Source of the DNA: an uncultured Alphaproteobacteria bacterium
GTDB taxonomy: Bacteria > Pseudomonadota > Alphaproteobacteria > HIMB59 > GCA-002718135
NCBI GenBank assembly: GCA_902538155.1
Contig: CACBDX010000008.1
Coordinates: 1 to 41,506, forward strand
DNA length: 41,506 bases
Reading direction: 5' to 3'
Shown here in pieces: positions 8,264 through 17,416 of the stretch. A program made the position numbers and the translations under genes. The notes beneath the pieces are model-generated. The model did not search any database and was not told the DNA's origin. It saw only the letters and a list, made by a program, of their open reading frames with translations. The stretch's first letter is position 1, and each line of letters opens with the position of its first letter.

Positions 8264-9708
8264 GCTCTCCAAAAATTGATAGATAATAGAACTAGTACTG
8301 TAAAAATTTCTAGTCTACCAATAATCATTGTTAGAGACAATATCCATTTAGCTCCATTATCTAATAAAAAATAATTTCCACTAGGTCCTATCATTTCACC
8401 TAACCCAGGACCAACATTTGAAATTGCAGAAGCAGCTGCTGAAAAGGCAGTTAAAAAATCTAAATTGAATAAGCTTAAACTTACTGCTGATAAAATAAAT
8501 AAAAATATATACATAAAGAAAAAGCCCATAATGGAGTTATAAGTGTTTTCATTAACTGATTTGCCATTAAATCTCATCATCAATACTGCATGAGGTTGAG
8601 TCAGTTTCCTTATTTGGGTAATTGCTCCTCTAAAAAGTATTTGCAATCTAAATATTTTAATTCCTCCTGTGGTTGATCCTGCGCACCCACCAATAAACAT
8701 AATTATCATCATTATTACAATGCCAAAACTTCCCCAATTGGAAAAGTTACTACTAGTATAGCCGGTACCAGTTAAAATTGATGTAATATTAAATAAGGCA
8801 ATTCTAAAAGCAGAAATTGCATTCATAGATTGATTAGTAATTAGCCAAATTGTCGTTAATAAAATAATTATAAATAAAATTAGAAAGAATAATTTTATTT
8901 GATCATCTTTAAAAATAAATATTTTTTGATTATGTAAAAATTGCAAATACAAGACAAATGGTAAACTGCCTACCAACATAAAAATAATACTTATACTTTC
9001 AATTTTAAATGAATTAAAATATGAAAATGATTCATCATAATTAGAAAATCCACCAGTTGAGATAGTAGTCATTGCATGAATAATTGAATCAAAACCTTGC
9101 ATTCCATTTACAAAATACAAAAAGGCACAAATAATAGACAATGATACGTAAAGTAGAAATAATTCAATTACAAATCGATTAACTTTAGGAATTGTTTTTT
9201 CATAAGGATCATCATGTTCCATGTGTAGCAGTTGCATTCCACCAATTTGTAACGTTGGCAGAATAGCCATTGCAAGAACAATTATTCCTATACCACCAAA
9301 CCATTGGAGAAGAGATCTCCAAATTAATATACCCTCTGATAAGTTTTCTAAATTATTAATTACAGTTGCACCAGTTGTAGTAATTCCACTTACTGACTCA
9401 AAAAAAGCATCTGTATATGAAAGGGAAGATGATGAATACACAAAGGGAATTGCACCAAAAAGAGATATTACTAGCCAAGATGAAATTGTTAACAAAAATG
9501 CTTGCCGTATTCCAAGCTTAATATCTTTTTTTCTAAATGAAAAATATAAAATTATACCAATAAAAAATGTGATTAAGCTTGAGTAAAAAAATTGTAACCA
9601 ATCATAATTACCATAATAAAGATCAAAGAACATTGGGATGAGCATTGCTACTGCTTCAATACATATCAGCATTCCAATTATGTTTAATATCGACCTGAAG
9701 TCTCTCAT
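8260..9708 (-). CDS. trkH: Trk/Ktr-type potassium uptake membrane subunit TrkH
   Basis: Ion-conducting subunit of the Trk K+ uptake system, located in the inner membrane. The 482-residue protein consists of four M1-P-M2 repeats. The selectivity-loop strings are visible in order: SVSGITTTGATVI, TTISTGGFSNY, ILTGTGYTSSNFS and SAISNVGPGLG. Further hallmarks are SLLQWFGGIGIIVLAMAILP and FIGGCAGSTTGGIKI. The regulatory NAD-binding partner TrkA is not in the window. It is the last gene of a minus-strand run with apaG (13 bases apart) and the OmpA-like lipoprotein. Its final bases overlap the convergent lipoprotein gene. Confidence 0.96.
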   Translation of the reverse strand: MRDFRSILNIIGMLICIEAVAMLIPMFFDLYYGNYDWLQFFYSSLITFFIGIILYFSFRKKDIKLGIRQAFLLTISSWLVISLFGAIPFVYSSSSLSYTDAFFESVSGITTTGATVINNLENLSEGILIWRSLLQWFGGIGIIVLAMAILPTLQIGGMQLLHMEHDDPYEKTIPKVNRFVIELFLLYVSLSIICAFLYFVNGMQGFDSIIHAMTTISTGGFSNYDESFSYFNSFKIESISIIFMLVGSLPFVLYLQFLHNQKIFIFKDDQIKLFFLILFIIILLTTIWLITNQSMNAISAFRIALFNITSILTGTGYTSSNFSNWGSFGIVIMMIIMFIGGCAGSTTGGIKIFRLQILFRGAITQIRKLTQPHAVLMMRFNGKSVNENTYNSIMGFFFMYIFLFILSAVSLSLFNLDFLTAFSAAASAISNVGPGLGEMIGPSGNYFLLDNGAKWILSLTMIIGRLEIFTVLVLLSINFWRA

Positions 9709-9720
9709 TGTTTTTGTTAA

Positions 9721-10113
9721 TTAATTTAATTTATTATTTTCAAATGGTGTATCTAATGAAAACTGAGGTATTTGAACATCAAATGTATTTCCATCATCAT
9801 TTTGCATCTCATAACTTCCTTCCATGAAACCTGAAGAAGTAGTTAAAGGTGTACCACTAGTATACTCAAATTTTTCACCTGGATTTAATATAGGTTGTTC
9901 CCCTACTACACCTTTACCTCGTACTTCTTGAAGAGTACCATTAGCATCAATAATTTTCCAATGTCTGTTTACCAGCTGTACTTTTTCATTACCTTGGTTA
10001 TCAATTGTTACTTTATACGCCCATACATAATGCTGATCTTCAGGCTCAGATTGATCCTCAAGATAATAAGGCTTAACGGTAATATTTATTTTTTTTGTAG
10101 TTTTGGAATACAT
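9721..10113 (-). CDS. apaG: ApaG family protein (Co2+/Mg2+ efflux-associated)
   Basis: Small cytosolic beta-sandwich protein of the ApaG family, linked genetically to divalent-cation resistance; its molecular role is unsettled. The 130-residue length is normal. The diagnostic string is seen in order: YYLEDQSEPEDQHYVWAYKV, NRHWKIIDANG, VRGKGVVGEQPILNPGEKFE, and the near-invariant SGTPLTTSSGFMEGSYEM. It lies between the OmpA-like lipoprotein and trkH, all on the same strand, probably one transcript. Confidence 0.95.
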   Translation of the reverse strand: MYSKTTKKINITVKPYYLEDQSEPEDQHYVWAYKVTIDNQGNEKVQLVNRHWKIIDANGTLQEVRGKGVVGEQPILNPGEKFEYTSGTPLTTSSGFMEGSYEMQNDDGNTFDVQIPQFSLDTPFENNKLN

Positions 10114-10152
10114 TGAAAAAGCTCAATATACCAAAATATTTATAAACAAAAG

Positions 10153-11061
10153 TTAATTTGTTTTTTTTATTTCTACTCTTCTATTTACGGGCTGTTTGGT
10201 GTTATCTGGTGTATCTACAGCTAGAGATTCCTCACCTTTACCTAAAATTTTAATACTACTTTGATTAATTCCGTAATTAATTAAAATTTCTTTTACAACC
10301 TCTGCTCTTTTGATTGATAATGATAAATTATATTTATTTGTTCCTTTAGTATCAGTATGTCCAACTACAAGATATTCATTAATATCACTTCCATAATTAT
10401 TTAAAAATTTTTTTATTTTATCTTTACTAACTTCAGATAAATTGAATTGATCAAAATCAAAATAAATTATTTGCATTAATTCTTCATTTTCATTTTTAGT
10501 CACAATTGTAACTTCATCTTTTGTTTCATTTTCTATATTATTATCTTTATTAACTGAAGTTTCCCGCTTATTTTCCTGAGTAGATATTTTTTCATAAATA
10601 TTATGCATCGCTTTTAAGAAATCATTCTTGCAACTATTGATATCCCATGTTTGCCAATTTTCCTCCTGTTGCTCTGACCAGCAATCTAAAGATGAAATAG
10701 CTCTTGCTAAATTATAAGGATCAATATTTTTAGCATCTTTATAAATTGTCATAAGGTTTTCATATGCAATTTCTATTTCATTAAAATTTTCTTCTGGAAT
10801 TTTCCAATATGAAATTTCTTCTGGATATATTTCATCAGTTTCTAAACTCTTTAGAGCTTTTTCAGAATATAATTTTGTGGAATTCCAATCGTGCATTTCT
10901 TCTGCCTCGAAACTAGCTCTTTTTTTGTATTCGGATAGTAAGTGTTCTTGAAAGTTTTTTGGTTCTTTATTTTCCATTTTAGAGAGTTGTTTATAACTAG
11001 CTGAACAACCGCCTAAAAAAATTAGTAAAGAGATTATAGGTAGCAATAATTTAAATTTCAT
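10153..11061 (-). CDS. OmpA-family peptidoglycan-binding lipoprotein
   Basis: Outer-membrane lipoprotein that would tether the envelope to peptidoglycan. The signal peptide ends in the lipobox FLGGC with Cys19. An alphaproteobacterium-type N-terminal region follows (about 20-155), helical and acidic, containing FEAEEMHDWNSTKLYSEKAL. After a charged linker comes the C-terminal OmpA/MotB domain (about 190-300): YFDFDQFNLSEVSKDKI, VVGHTDTKGTNKYNLSLSIK, and the NRRVEI end, including the Asp and Arg that bind diaminopimelate in this fold. Not Pal itself, because the N-terminal domain is much longer and no tol genes are nearby. It is divergent from the GcvT/DmdA-like gene across a 151-base intergenic region. 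Confidence 0.88.
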   Translation of the reverse strand: MKFKLLLPIISLLIFLGGCSASYKQLSKMENKEPKNFQEHLLSEYKKRASFEAEEMHDWNSTKLYSEKALKSLETDEIYPEEISYWKIPEENFNEIEIAYENLMTIYKDAKNIDPYNLARAISSLDCWSEQQEENWQTWDINSCKNDFLKAMHNIYEKISTQENKRETSVNKDNNIENETKDEVTIVTKNENEELMQIIYFDFDQFNLSEVSKDKIKKFLNNYGSDINEYLVVGHTDTKGTNKYNLSLSIKRAEVVKEILINYGINQSSIKILGKGEESLAVDTPDNTKQPVNRRVEIKKTN

Positions 11062-11085
11062 AGATTAAAAATATCAAAATTTGCT

Positions 11086-11110
11086 GTCAAAACTAAGACG
11101 AAATTTTGAC
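11086..11110 (+). promoter_or_regulatory. Inverted repeat in the ompA-like / gcvT-like intergenic region
   Basis: GTCAAAA (11086-11092) is complementary to TTTTGAC (11104-11110), with an 11-base loop or spacer. It lies 25 bases upstream of the OmpA-like start and 102 bases upstream of the GcvT/DmdA-like start. It could be an operator for either divergent gene or a hairpin in the leader. There is no U-tract, so it is not a terminator. Confidence 0.35.
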
Positions 11111-11162
11111 CTAATTAAGGTCCACCATTTTTTTTACATCACCTACATTTTATCATTGCAGA

Positions 11163-11181
11163 GTATTTAAAGATTAAATAC
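11163..11181 (+). promoter_or_regulatory. Perfect palindrome, candidate operator of the GcvT/DmdA-like gene
   Basis: Arms GTATTTAA (11163-11170) and TTAAATAC (11174-11181) flank a three-base centre AGA. The site ends 31 bases before the start codon, where it would overlap or follow the promoter. Size and symmetry fit a dimeric helix-turn-helix repressor site, but no regulator gene is adjacent, and AT-rich DNA produces such repeats more often than average. Confidence 0.4.
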
Positions 11182-11200
11182 AGAAATAACATATTTATTT

Positions 11201-11206
11201 AAGGAG
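11201..11206 (+). promoter_or_regulatory. Strong Shine-Dalgarno site for the GcvT/DmdA-like gene
   Basis: AAGGAG sits six bases before the ATG at 11213 and fixes this start. Most genes in the window lack so clear a site, which suggests high expression of this enzyme. Confidence 0.8.
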
Positions 11207-11212
11207 TTTATA

Positions 11213-12544
11213 ATGATTAAACATTCTACGTCGGTGGATCAATCGGACAGAAAGGTTCCCTACAATTTAAGACAAAGTGGTCCTACACCAGTCCAAATGC
11301 TTATTTCAACCAGAGTGAGAAAATCACCTTATTGGCATTTGTCTATGGAGGCGGGATGTTGGAGAGCAACAGTTTATAATAGAATTTATCATCCAAGAGG
11401 TTATGTTAAACCTGAAGATGGTGGAGCAATGGTTGAATATGAGGCAATTAAAAACCATGTTACTATGTGGAATGTTGCTGTCGAAAGACAAATTCAAGTT
11501 AAAGGTCCTGATGCAGAGGCATTTGTTGATTATGTCATAACTAGGGATGCTACTAAAATATCTCCAATGAGAGGAAGATATGTTATTCTATGTAACCAAT
11601 ATGGTGGTGTTTTAAATGATCCAATTCTTCTTAGAATTTCAAAAGACGAGTTTTGGTTTTCATTATCTGACTCAGATATTGGTCTTTATTTACAGGGCGT
11701 AAATCATGATAATAGGTTTAATGTTCATATTGATGAAATTGATGTAAGCCCAGTTCAAATTCAAGGACCTAAAGCGCATGCTTTGATGAATGATTTAATA
11801 GGTGATCAAGTTAAAGTTGATGAAATGCCATTCTATGGACTTGCTGCTGCGAAAGTAGGGGGAAGAGATTGTATAATTTCTCAAACAGGTTTCTCTGGAG
11901 AGGCTGGATTTGAAATTTATTTATATGAGTCCACTAAATATGCTGATGATATGTGGAATGCTGTTTTAGAAGCAGGAAAAAAACATAATCTTATGGTTAT
12001 CGCTCCAGCTCATCATCGTAGAATTCAAGCAGGAATTCTATCTTGGGGTCAAGACATGGATAATCAGCATAATCCTTTTCAATGTAATTTAGGCTATCAA
12101 GTATCTCTATCTGGTAAAGGTGAGTGGAATAAAACTTCTGATTATGTTGGAAAAACTGTTCTTGAAAAGATGAAGGCAGATTTAAAAGATGGAAAAAAAC
12201 CATACAAGCTTCAGTTAGTTGGGTTAAGCTTAGGAGGAAAACCTATCGAAGAATATGCTCCTGATTTTTGGCTTGTTTCAGAAGATGGTAATGAACCTTG
12301 TGGATTCATAACGTCTCCTTGGTATCATCCTGAGCAAGGACGGAACATTGCTATGGGCTATGTACCATTTGATGGAACTCTAAATAAAAATGGTTTTCCT
12401 ATTGGAAATTTTGGTCGTAAATTCAAAGTTCATCTACCTGATCAATATGCAGATACACCTGGTGTACCAGTAGATGCAGAAGTTGTACCAATTCCTTTTA
12501 CTGAATCACACAACGCTAATACAAGAGAAGTAGTTGATAAATAA
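11213..12544 (+). CDS. GcvT/DmdA-family tetrahydrofolate-dependent methyl- or aminomethyltransferase
   Basis: Folate-dependent enzyme of the glycine-cleavage T fold, a family that includes GcvT and the DMSP demethylase DmdA. The protein is 443 residues, longer than the roughly 370 typical of both. The N-terminal strings RVRKSPYWHLSMEAGCWRAT and VTMWNVAVERQIQVKGPDAE resemble DmdA (conserved R-R/K-TP/SP and W-DVACERQ-type positions) more than classical GcvT. Then come GGVLNDPILLRI, VSPVQIQGPKAHALMNDLIG, QTGFSGEAGFEIYLYE and GILSWGQDMDNQHNPF, followed by a C-terminal barrel (LVGLSLGGKPIEEY to the end) with about 30 extra residues. No gcvH or gcvP is nearby, which argues against a glycine-cleavage role. 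Its neighbours are dimethylglycine and sarcosine demethylation genes. DMSP, a methylated amine or another methyl donor are all possible substrates; a true DmdA assignment is not secure. Confidence 0.85.
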   Translation: MIKHSTSVDQSDRKVPYNLRQSGPTPVQMLISTRVRKSPYWHLSMEAGCWRATVYNRIYHPRGYVKPEDGGAMVEYEAIKNHVTMWNVAVERQIQVKGPDAEAFVDYVITRDATKISPMRGRYVILCNQYGGVLNDPILLRISKDEFWFSLSDSDIGLYLQGVNHDNRFNVHIDEIDVSPVQIQGPKAHALMNDLIGDQVKVDEMPFYGLAAAKVGGRDCIISQTGFSGEAGFEIYLYESTKYADDMWNAVLEAGKKHNLMVIAPAHHRRIQAGILSWGQDMDNQHNPFQCNLGYQVSLSGKGEWNKTSDYVGKTVLEKMKADLKDGKKPYKLQLVGLSLGGKPIEEYAPDFWLVSEDGNEPCGFITSPWYHPEQGRNIAMGYVPFDGTLNKNGFPIGNFGRKFKVHLPDQYADTPGVPVDAEVVPIPFTESHNANTREVVDK

Positions 12545-12552
12545 AATATTTT

Positions 12553-12588
12553 AGAAGCTCTTTTTAATTAATAGAGCTTCTTTATTTT
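12553..12588 (+). terminator. Rho-independent terminator after the GcvT/DmdA-like gene
   Basis: AGAAGCTCT (12553-12561) pairs with AGAGCTTCT (12573-12581), an 11-base AT-rich loop lies between them, and the stem is followed by TTATTTT. It lies nine bases after the stop codon and runs into the end of the convergent dsbA-like gene, so the GcvT/DmdA-like gene is probably monocistronic. Confidence 0.75.
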
Positions 12589-13202
12589 AATAAAGCTTTT
12601 ATTCTATCAATAGAGATATAACCAACAACAAATTCTTCATTAACGAAAAAAGTAGGAGTGCCACGCGCACCAGATCCATTAGCTAAAAAAGAACTAAGTC
12701 TAACAACGTTATTAACTTCATCTTTTGTCATATCGATATTTAATTTAGCATCATTCAACTCAAGGTTTTCAATTATTTGTTTTAGTTTTGCATTATTTAA
12801 ATTTCCCTCAACTTCAAATAATGCATTATGAAAATCAATACCCTTGTTCTGCATATTGGCAGCCACTACCATATTTGCTAGTAATTTAGATGACTCACTT
12901 AAAATTGGATGTTGAAGGAAAACTATCCTTGTATCCTCTCTTTCGTTTGCAATTTGAAGCAATTCAGGATGGACTTTTTTACAGTATCCGCAAAAATAAT
13001 CCATGAATTCAATAATAGTATTTTTCGCATTTTCATCACCAATTTGCACAATTCCTTCCTCAGGAATAACATCTAATATTTTTAAATGAAAAGGCTTTGA
13101 CTCATCAAAAAATAATTCTTTAAGAGTCATTTCAGCCTTAACAGGAAGACAAATAAACGCACTCATTATAACCACCAAAATTATTTTTTTGAAGTATCTC
13201 AT
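12582..13202 (-). CDS. DsbA-family periplasmic thiol:disulfide oxidoreductase
   Basis: Thioredoxin-fold protein acting on cysteines of exported proteins. The signal peptide is at about residues 1-23 (hydrophobic 7-19, VKAEM). The redox motif CGYC is at 71-74 in FMDYFCGYCKKVHPEL. The helical insertion typical of DsbA/BdbD/ScsC types follows, and the cis-proline motif is GTPTFFVN near the C-terminus. The 206-residue length and FMDYFCGYC context fit the DsbA_Com1-like group common in alphaproteobacteria. CGYC is less common than the E. coli CPHC and suggests a less oxidising couple. It is divergent from the dimethylglycine dehydrogenase-type gene across 54 bases. It does not share an obvious pathway with the C1 genes; the location may be incidental. 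Confidence 0.9.
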   Translation of the reverse strand: MRYFKKIILVVIMSAFICLPVKAEMTLKELFFDESKPFHLKILDVIPEEGIVQIGDENAKNTIIEFMDYFCGYCKKVHPELLQIANEREDTRIVFLQHPILSESSKLLANMVVAANMQNKGIDFHNALFEVEGNLNNAKLKQIIENLELNDAKLNIDMTKDEVNNVVRLSSFLANGSGARGTPTFFVNEEFVVGYISIDRIKALLK

Positions 13203-13215
13203 GATTGACCCACCT

Positions 13216-13250
13216 TATTTAATATGATTAATGAAGTACAGTATTAAATA
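13216..13250 (+). promoter_or_regulatory. Inverted repeat between dsbA-like and DMGDH-type genes
   Basis: TATTTAATA (13216-13224) and TATTAAATA (13242-13250) are exact reverse complements separated by 17 bases. They fill most of the 54-base divergent intergenic region and end six bases before the DMGDH-type start codon. This is a candidate paired operator or promoter overlap. The arms are pure A/T, so chance is a real alternative. Confidence 0.3.
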
Positions 13251-13256
13251 GTAATA

Positions 13257-15692
13257 ATGAAATCAAAGTCAAAAGTAGTTGTCATCGGTGGAGGTGCAGT
13301 AGGTGTTAGCACTCTTTATCATTTAGCAAAAAAGGGTTGGTCAGATGTAGTTCTGGTTGAAAGAAAGGAATTAACCTCAGGATCAACATGGCATGCTGCA
13401 GGGTTACTTCCACTATTCAATATGAGTTATTCAGTAGGTCAATTACATAAATACGCAGTCAAACTTTACAAAACTCTAGAAGAAGAAACAGGACAAAAAG
13501 TTGGGTTTAGTGTGGTTTCAAATATTCGTTTAGCAACTACTCAAGATAGAATGGATGAGTATTATCAATATTCAGGAGTCGCTAAAACAATTGGTGTAGA
13601 TGTTAAATTTTTAACTCCTGAACAAGTAAAAGAAATTTGGCCACTTTGTAACACAGATGGATTAATAGGTGCAATTCAGCATCCCGAAGATGGATACATT
13701 CAACCAGCTGATCTAACTCAAGCTCTTGCAAAAGGAGCAAGAGATAAAGGTGCGGAAATTTATAGAAACACTTCTGTAATAGGAATTAAAAAAAATAAAG
13801 ATGATTTATGGATTGTAGAAACTGATAAAGGATCTATTGAATGTGAGCATGTAGTGTCATGTAGTGGTAATTTTGCAAGACAGACTGGAAAGATGGTCGG
13901 ACTTGACATTCCTGTTATACCTGTTGAACATCAATACATTGTGACCGACGATCATCCTGAAATATTAAAAAGAAAAGAACAAGGACTTCCTGAAATGGGA
14001 GTCTTAAGAGATTCTGATAGTTCTTGGTACATGCGTGAAGAAAGAGGAGGATTGATTTTAGGGCCTTATGAAAAAGGAGCTCCAGTTTGTTATGTTGATG
14101 GACCTGATAAAGAATCTGAATTCGAATTATTTCAAGAAGATCTAGAGCGTTTAGAACCTCACATTGAATCAGCAATGCATCGTGTTCCTATTTTTGGAGA
14201 AGTTGGAGTTAAGAAAGTTTACAATGGCGCTATTTGTTATACACCAGATGGAAGTCCAATTGTTGGACCGGCATGGGGACTTAAAAATTTCTGGTTAAAT
14301 GAAGGTCATAGTTTTGGAATTACTGCAGCTGGTGGAGCTGGATGGCAAATTGCCGAGTGGATAGTGGACGGTGAACCTACAATTGATATGTTAGGTGTAG
14401 ATCCTAGAAGATTTGGTGATTATGCAACAGAGGCATATTTGATTAAAAAGAATGAAGAAGCTTACGCGAATGTCTTTACAGTACACTACCCTGATGAAGA
14501 AAGAGAAGAAGGACGTCCATTAAGACAAGCTCCTTGTTATGATAGATTAAAAAATCTTGGTGCAGTTTTTGGTCAAAAGTTTGGTTGGGAGCGTGCTAAC
14601 TGGTTTGCACCTTCAAAAGAATTACAAAAAGATGATTGGTCATTTAGAAGATCAAAATGGTTTGAACATGTTGGTAACGAGTGCTTGAATGTTCAGGATA
14701 ATGCTGGCCTTCTAGATATGACTGCCTTTGCTAAATGTCGGATTTCAGGACCTGGCGCAGAAGAGTTTCTAGACTATCTAGTAGCAAACAAAATTCCAAA
14801 AAAAATTGGAAGAGTTAATCTTTGTCATGCATTAAATACTGCTGGAGGAGTTCACTCAGAATTCACAATTGCAAAAGAAAAAGAAAATTCCTTTTATTTA
14901 GTTTCAGCAGGAGCGTTTCAAAGATTAGATCATGATTGGATTCATAAATGGATGCCCAAAGATGGATCAGTGATTTATGAAAATTTAACTAATAGTATGG
15001 GTGTTCTTGTTTTAGCAGGACCCAAATCAAGAGATATTCTCTCTAAAATTACAAAGACTGATTTATCTAATGAAAATTTCCCTTGGCTATCGTCAAAAAA
15101 AATTAATGTTGGTTTAGCTCCTAGCATTGCTATGCGTATGAATTTTGTTGGAGAACTCGGTTGGGAATTACATCATCCAATTGAATATCAAAACCATATT
15201 TTTGATAAATTGATAGAAGCAGGAAAAGATCATGGACTTAAACCCTTTGGTATTAGAGCCATGGAAAGCTTACGTGTTGAAAAAACATACAAATTGGTTG
15301 GTACCGAAATGTCTATAGAATACGCAGCTTTTGAGTCTGGGTTAGATAGATTTGTACATTTAAACAAAGGTAATTTTATAGGAAGAGATTCTCTTGTTAA
15401 ATGGCAGCAAAATGGTTTTAAAAACAAGATGGTAACTTTAGAGGTTCATGATGTTGAAGATGCAGATGCTTTAGGCAATAATCCAATTTATAATAATGGA
15501 AAAGTTATAGGCCGTGCGACAGGAGGTAACTATGGTTTTAGAGTGAAAAAATCATTAGCTATTGGTATGGTAGAACCTCAATTTGCAGATGTCGGACAAA
15601 AATTAGAAATGGATATATTAGATAAAAAATACAATGTAACTGTTATAGAGGATAGTCCTTATGATCCTAAAAATGAAAAACTAAAACAATAG
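13257..15692 (+). CDS. Dimethylglycine/sarcosine dehydrogenase-type flavoprotein (DAO + GcvT)
   Basis: Two-part enzyme that oxidatively demethylates an N-methylglycine and hands the methylene group to tetrahydrofolate. The N-terminal DAO-type FAD domain (about 1-390) starts with [20 protein letters not shown]. His46 in [11 protein letters not shown] matches the histidine that carries covalent FAD in dimethylglycine and sarcosine dehydrogenases. A linker and GcvT folate domain (about 430-700; [57 protein letters not shown]) and a C-terminal barrel (about 710-800) complete the 811 residues. etfB starts one base after its stop, followed by etfA and ETF-QO, which matches the known use of ETF as electron acceptor by this family and argues against an oxidase. 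Dimethylglycine versus sarcosine is not decided by sequence; because SoxBDAG is encoded nearby, dimethylglycine is the more likely substrate. Confidence 0.9.
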   Translation: MKSKSKVVVIGGGAVGVSTLYHLAKKGWSDVVLVERKELTSGSTWHAAGLLPLFNMSYSVGQLHKYAVKLYKTLEEETGQKVGFSVVSNIRLATTQDRMDEYYQYSGVAKTIGVDVKFLTPEQVKEIWPLCNTDGLIGAIQHPEDGYIQPADLTQALAKGARDKGAEIYRNTSVIGIKKNKDDLWIVETDKGSIECEHVVSCSGNFARQTGKMVGLDIPVIPVEHQYIVTDDHPEILKRKEQGLPEMGVLRDSDSSWYMREERGGLILGPYEKGAPVCYVDGPDKESEFELFQEDLERLEPHIESAMHRVPIFGEVGVKKVYNGAICYTPDGSPIVGPAWGLKNFWLNEGHSFGITAAGGAGWQIAEWIVDGEPTIDMLGVDPRRFGDYATEAYLIKKNEEAYANVFTVHYPDEEREEGRPLRQAPCYDRLKNLGAVFGQKFGWERANWFAPSKELQKDDWSFRRSKWFEHVGNECLNVQDNAGLLDMTAFAKCRISGPGAEEFLDYLVANKIPKKIGRVNLCHALNTAGGVHSEFTIAKEKENSFYLVSAGAFQRLDHDWIHKWMPKDGSVIYENLTNSMGVLVLAGPKSRDILSKITKTDLSNENFPWLSSKKINVGLAPSIAMRMNFVGELGWELHHPIEYQNHIFDKLIEAGKDHGLKPFGIRAMESLRVEKTYKLVGTEMSIEYAAFESGLDRFVHLNKGNFIGRDSLVKWQQNGFKNKMVTLEVHDVEDADALGNNPIYNNGKVIGRATGGNYGFRVKKSLAIGMVEPQFADVGQKLEMDILDKKYNVTVIEDSPYDPKNEKLKQ

Positions 15693-15693
15693 T

Positions 15694-16443
15694 ATGAAGT
15701 TACTTGTCACCGTAAAAAGAGTCATAGATTACAATGTTCAAATCAGGGTTAAAGCTGATGGTTCAGGAGTTGAAAAAGATAATGTAAAAATGTCTATGAA
15801 TCCTCCTGATGAAAATGCGGTAGAGGAAGCTCTACGAATAAAAGAAGCTGGTAAAGCAGACGAGATTATAATTCTTACTATCGGTAATGATAAGGCTCAA
15901 GAAACTATACGAACTGCATTAGCAATGGGAGCTGATAGAGGTATACATATTAAAACAGAAAATGATCTAGAGCCTCTAGCTATTTCAAAAATAATTTCTA
16001 AAGTTGCTGAAGAAGAAAAACCATCAATTATTTTAATGGGAAAACAAGCTATTGATGATGACTGTAATCAAACTGGTCAAATGACATCTGCTTTACTTAA
16101 TTGGCCTCAGGCTACATTCGCATCTAAAATTGAAATCGATGGGCAAAATGCTATCGTCACTAGAGAAATAGATGAAGGTTTAGAAAGAATAAAAGTGTCT
16201 ATACCATTTGTAGCTTCATGTGATCTTCGACTTAATGAACCTAGATATGCCTCTTTACCAAATATAATGAAAGCAAAGAAAAAACCAATTGATACAAAAG
16301 ATGCATCCTCACTTGGTATAAATATAGAACCGAGGATTGAACAAATAAAAGTAGAAGAACCACCTGTTAGACAAAAAGGAATTATGGTAAATGATGTTGT
16401 AGAACTGGTTCAAAAACTTAAACATGAGGCAAAAGTAATATGA
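15694..16443 (+). CDS. etfB: Electron transfer flavoprotein beta subunit
   Basis: Small ETF subunit that binds AMP and docks to flavin dehydrogenases. The 249-residue length is normal. Landmarks are [19 protein letters not shown] at the N-terminus, [47 protein letters not shown] and [17 protein letters not shown]; the leucine-containing recognition loop follows ([17 protein letters not shown]). It starts one base after the DMGDH-type stop and overlaps etfA by four bases (ATGA), so the dehydrogenase and its electron carrier should be made together. Confidence 0.97.
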   Translation: MKLLVTVKRVIDYNVQIRVKADGSGVEKDNVKMSMNPPDENAVEEALRIKEAGKADEIIILTIGNDKAQETIRTALAMGADRGIHIKTENDLEPLAISKIISKVAEEEKPSIILMGKQAIDDDCNQTGQMTSALLNWPQATFASKIEIDGQNAIVTREIDEGLERIKVSIPFVASCDLRLNEPRYASLPNIMKAKKKPIDTKDASSLGINIEPRIEQIKVEEPPVRQKGIMVNDVVELVQKLKHEAKVI

Positions 16444-17393
16444 CAATATTAGTATTAGCAGAACATAATAATACAGATATCAAATCATCTACCTTAAATA
16501 CTATATCTGCAGCATCACAAATAGATCAAGATATCCATGTTTTGGTAACGGGTCATGAATGTGAGGAACTAGCTAAAAATATTTCTAAATGTGAAAAAGT
16601 TTCAAAAGTATATTTAGCCAATAATGAAAAACTTAAAAACCCAATTGCTGAAAATATTGAGCCTATTGTTGTATCTTTAGCCAATAATTATTCTCACATT
16701 ATGGCACCTGCGACAACGTTTGGAAAAAATATTTTTCCTAGAATTGCCGTTAAACTAGATATTGCACAAGTTAGTGATGTTATAAAAATAATAAGTTCTG
16801 ATACTTTTATGAGGCCAATTTACGCTGGTAACGCTATTGCAACAGTTAAATCAAATGACAAGATTAAAGTAGTAACGGTAAGACCAACATCATTTGATCC
16901 TGTAGAAACTAGTGGAGGAAAAGAACAGGTAGAAAATATTTCTTTTGATAATGATAGTGGCAGTGTTGAATTTATAGATAGAGAAGAATCCCAATCTGAA
17001 AGACCAGAATTAAGTACTGCTCGAGTTGTGATATCCGGCGGCAGAGGGTTACAAAGCGCCGAAAATTTTAAACTTTTAAATGAAATAGCAGATAAGCTTA
17101 ATGCGGCAGTTGGTGCTTCTCGTGCTGCTGTAGATGCCGGTTATGTTTCTAATGATTATCAAGTTGGTCAAACTGGCAAAGTAGTTGTCCCAGATTTGTA
17201 TATTGCTGTCGGAATTTCTGGTGCAATACAGCACTTAGCAGGTATGAAAGAAAGCAAGGTAATTGTTGCAATCAATAAAGATGAAGAAGCGCCAATATTT
17301 AATGTGGCCGATTATGGATTAAACGCTGATTTATTCGAGGCATTGCCTCAATTATCTTCTGAACTAGATAAATTAAATACTATTCAACAATAA
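16440..17393 (+). CDS. etfA: Electron transfer flavoprotein alpha subunit
   Basis: FAD-carrying subunit of the soluble electron carrier between acyl-CoA or amine dehydrogenases and ETF-QO. The 317-residue protein has a variable N-terminal domain ([35 protein letters not shown]) and the conserved FAD domain. The latter reads [59 protein letters not shown] and the terminal [20 protein letters not shown]. Translation is coupled to etfB by a four-base overlap. A 23-base gap precedes ETF-QO. Confidence 0.97.
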   Translation: MTILVLAEHNNTDIKSSTLNTISAASQIDQDIHVLVTGHECEELAKNISKCEKVSKVYLANNEKLKNPIAENIEPIVVSLANNYSHIMAPATTFGKNIFPRIAVKLDIAQVSDVIKIISSDTFMRPIYAGNAIATVKSNDKIKVVTVRPTSFDPVETSGGKEQVENISFDNDSGSVEFIDREESQSERPELSTARVVISGGRGLQSAENFKLLNEIADKLNAAVGASRAAVDAGYVSNDYQVGQTGKVVVPDLYIAVGISGAIQHLAGMKESKVIVAINKDEEAPIFNVADYGLNADLFEALPQLSSELDKLNTIQQ

Positions 17394-17416
17394 ATTAATT
17401 TATTACAATAAATAAA

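Noticed and set aside
11062-11212. Possible tRNA, glycine riboswitch or SAM riboswitch in the leader
   Set aside because: No cloverleaf, no paired glycine-aptamer core and no SAM-II/SAM-V core could be read; only simple inverted repeats are present.
13915-14175. Minus-strand 86-codon open frame inside the DMGDH-type gene
   Set aside because: It lies opposite a well-conserved FAD-domain coding region, has no ribosome site and no recognisable product.
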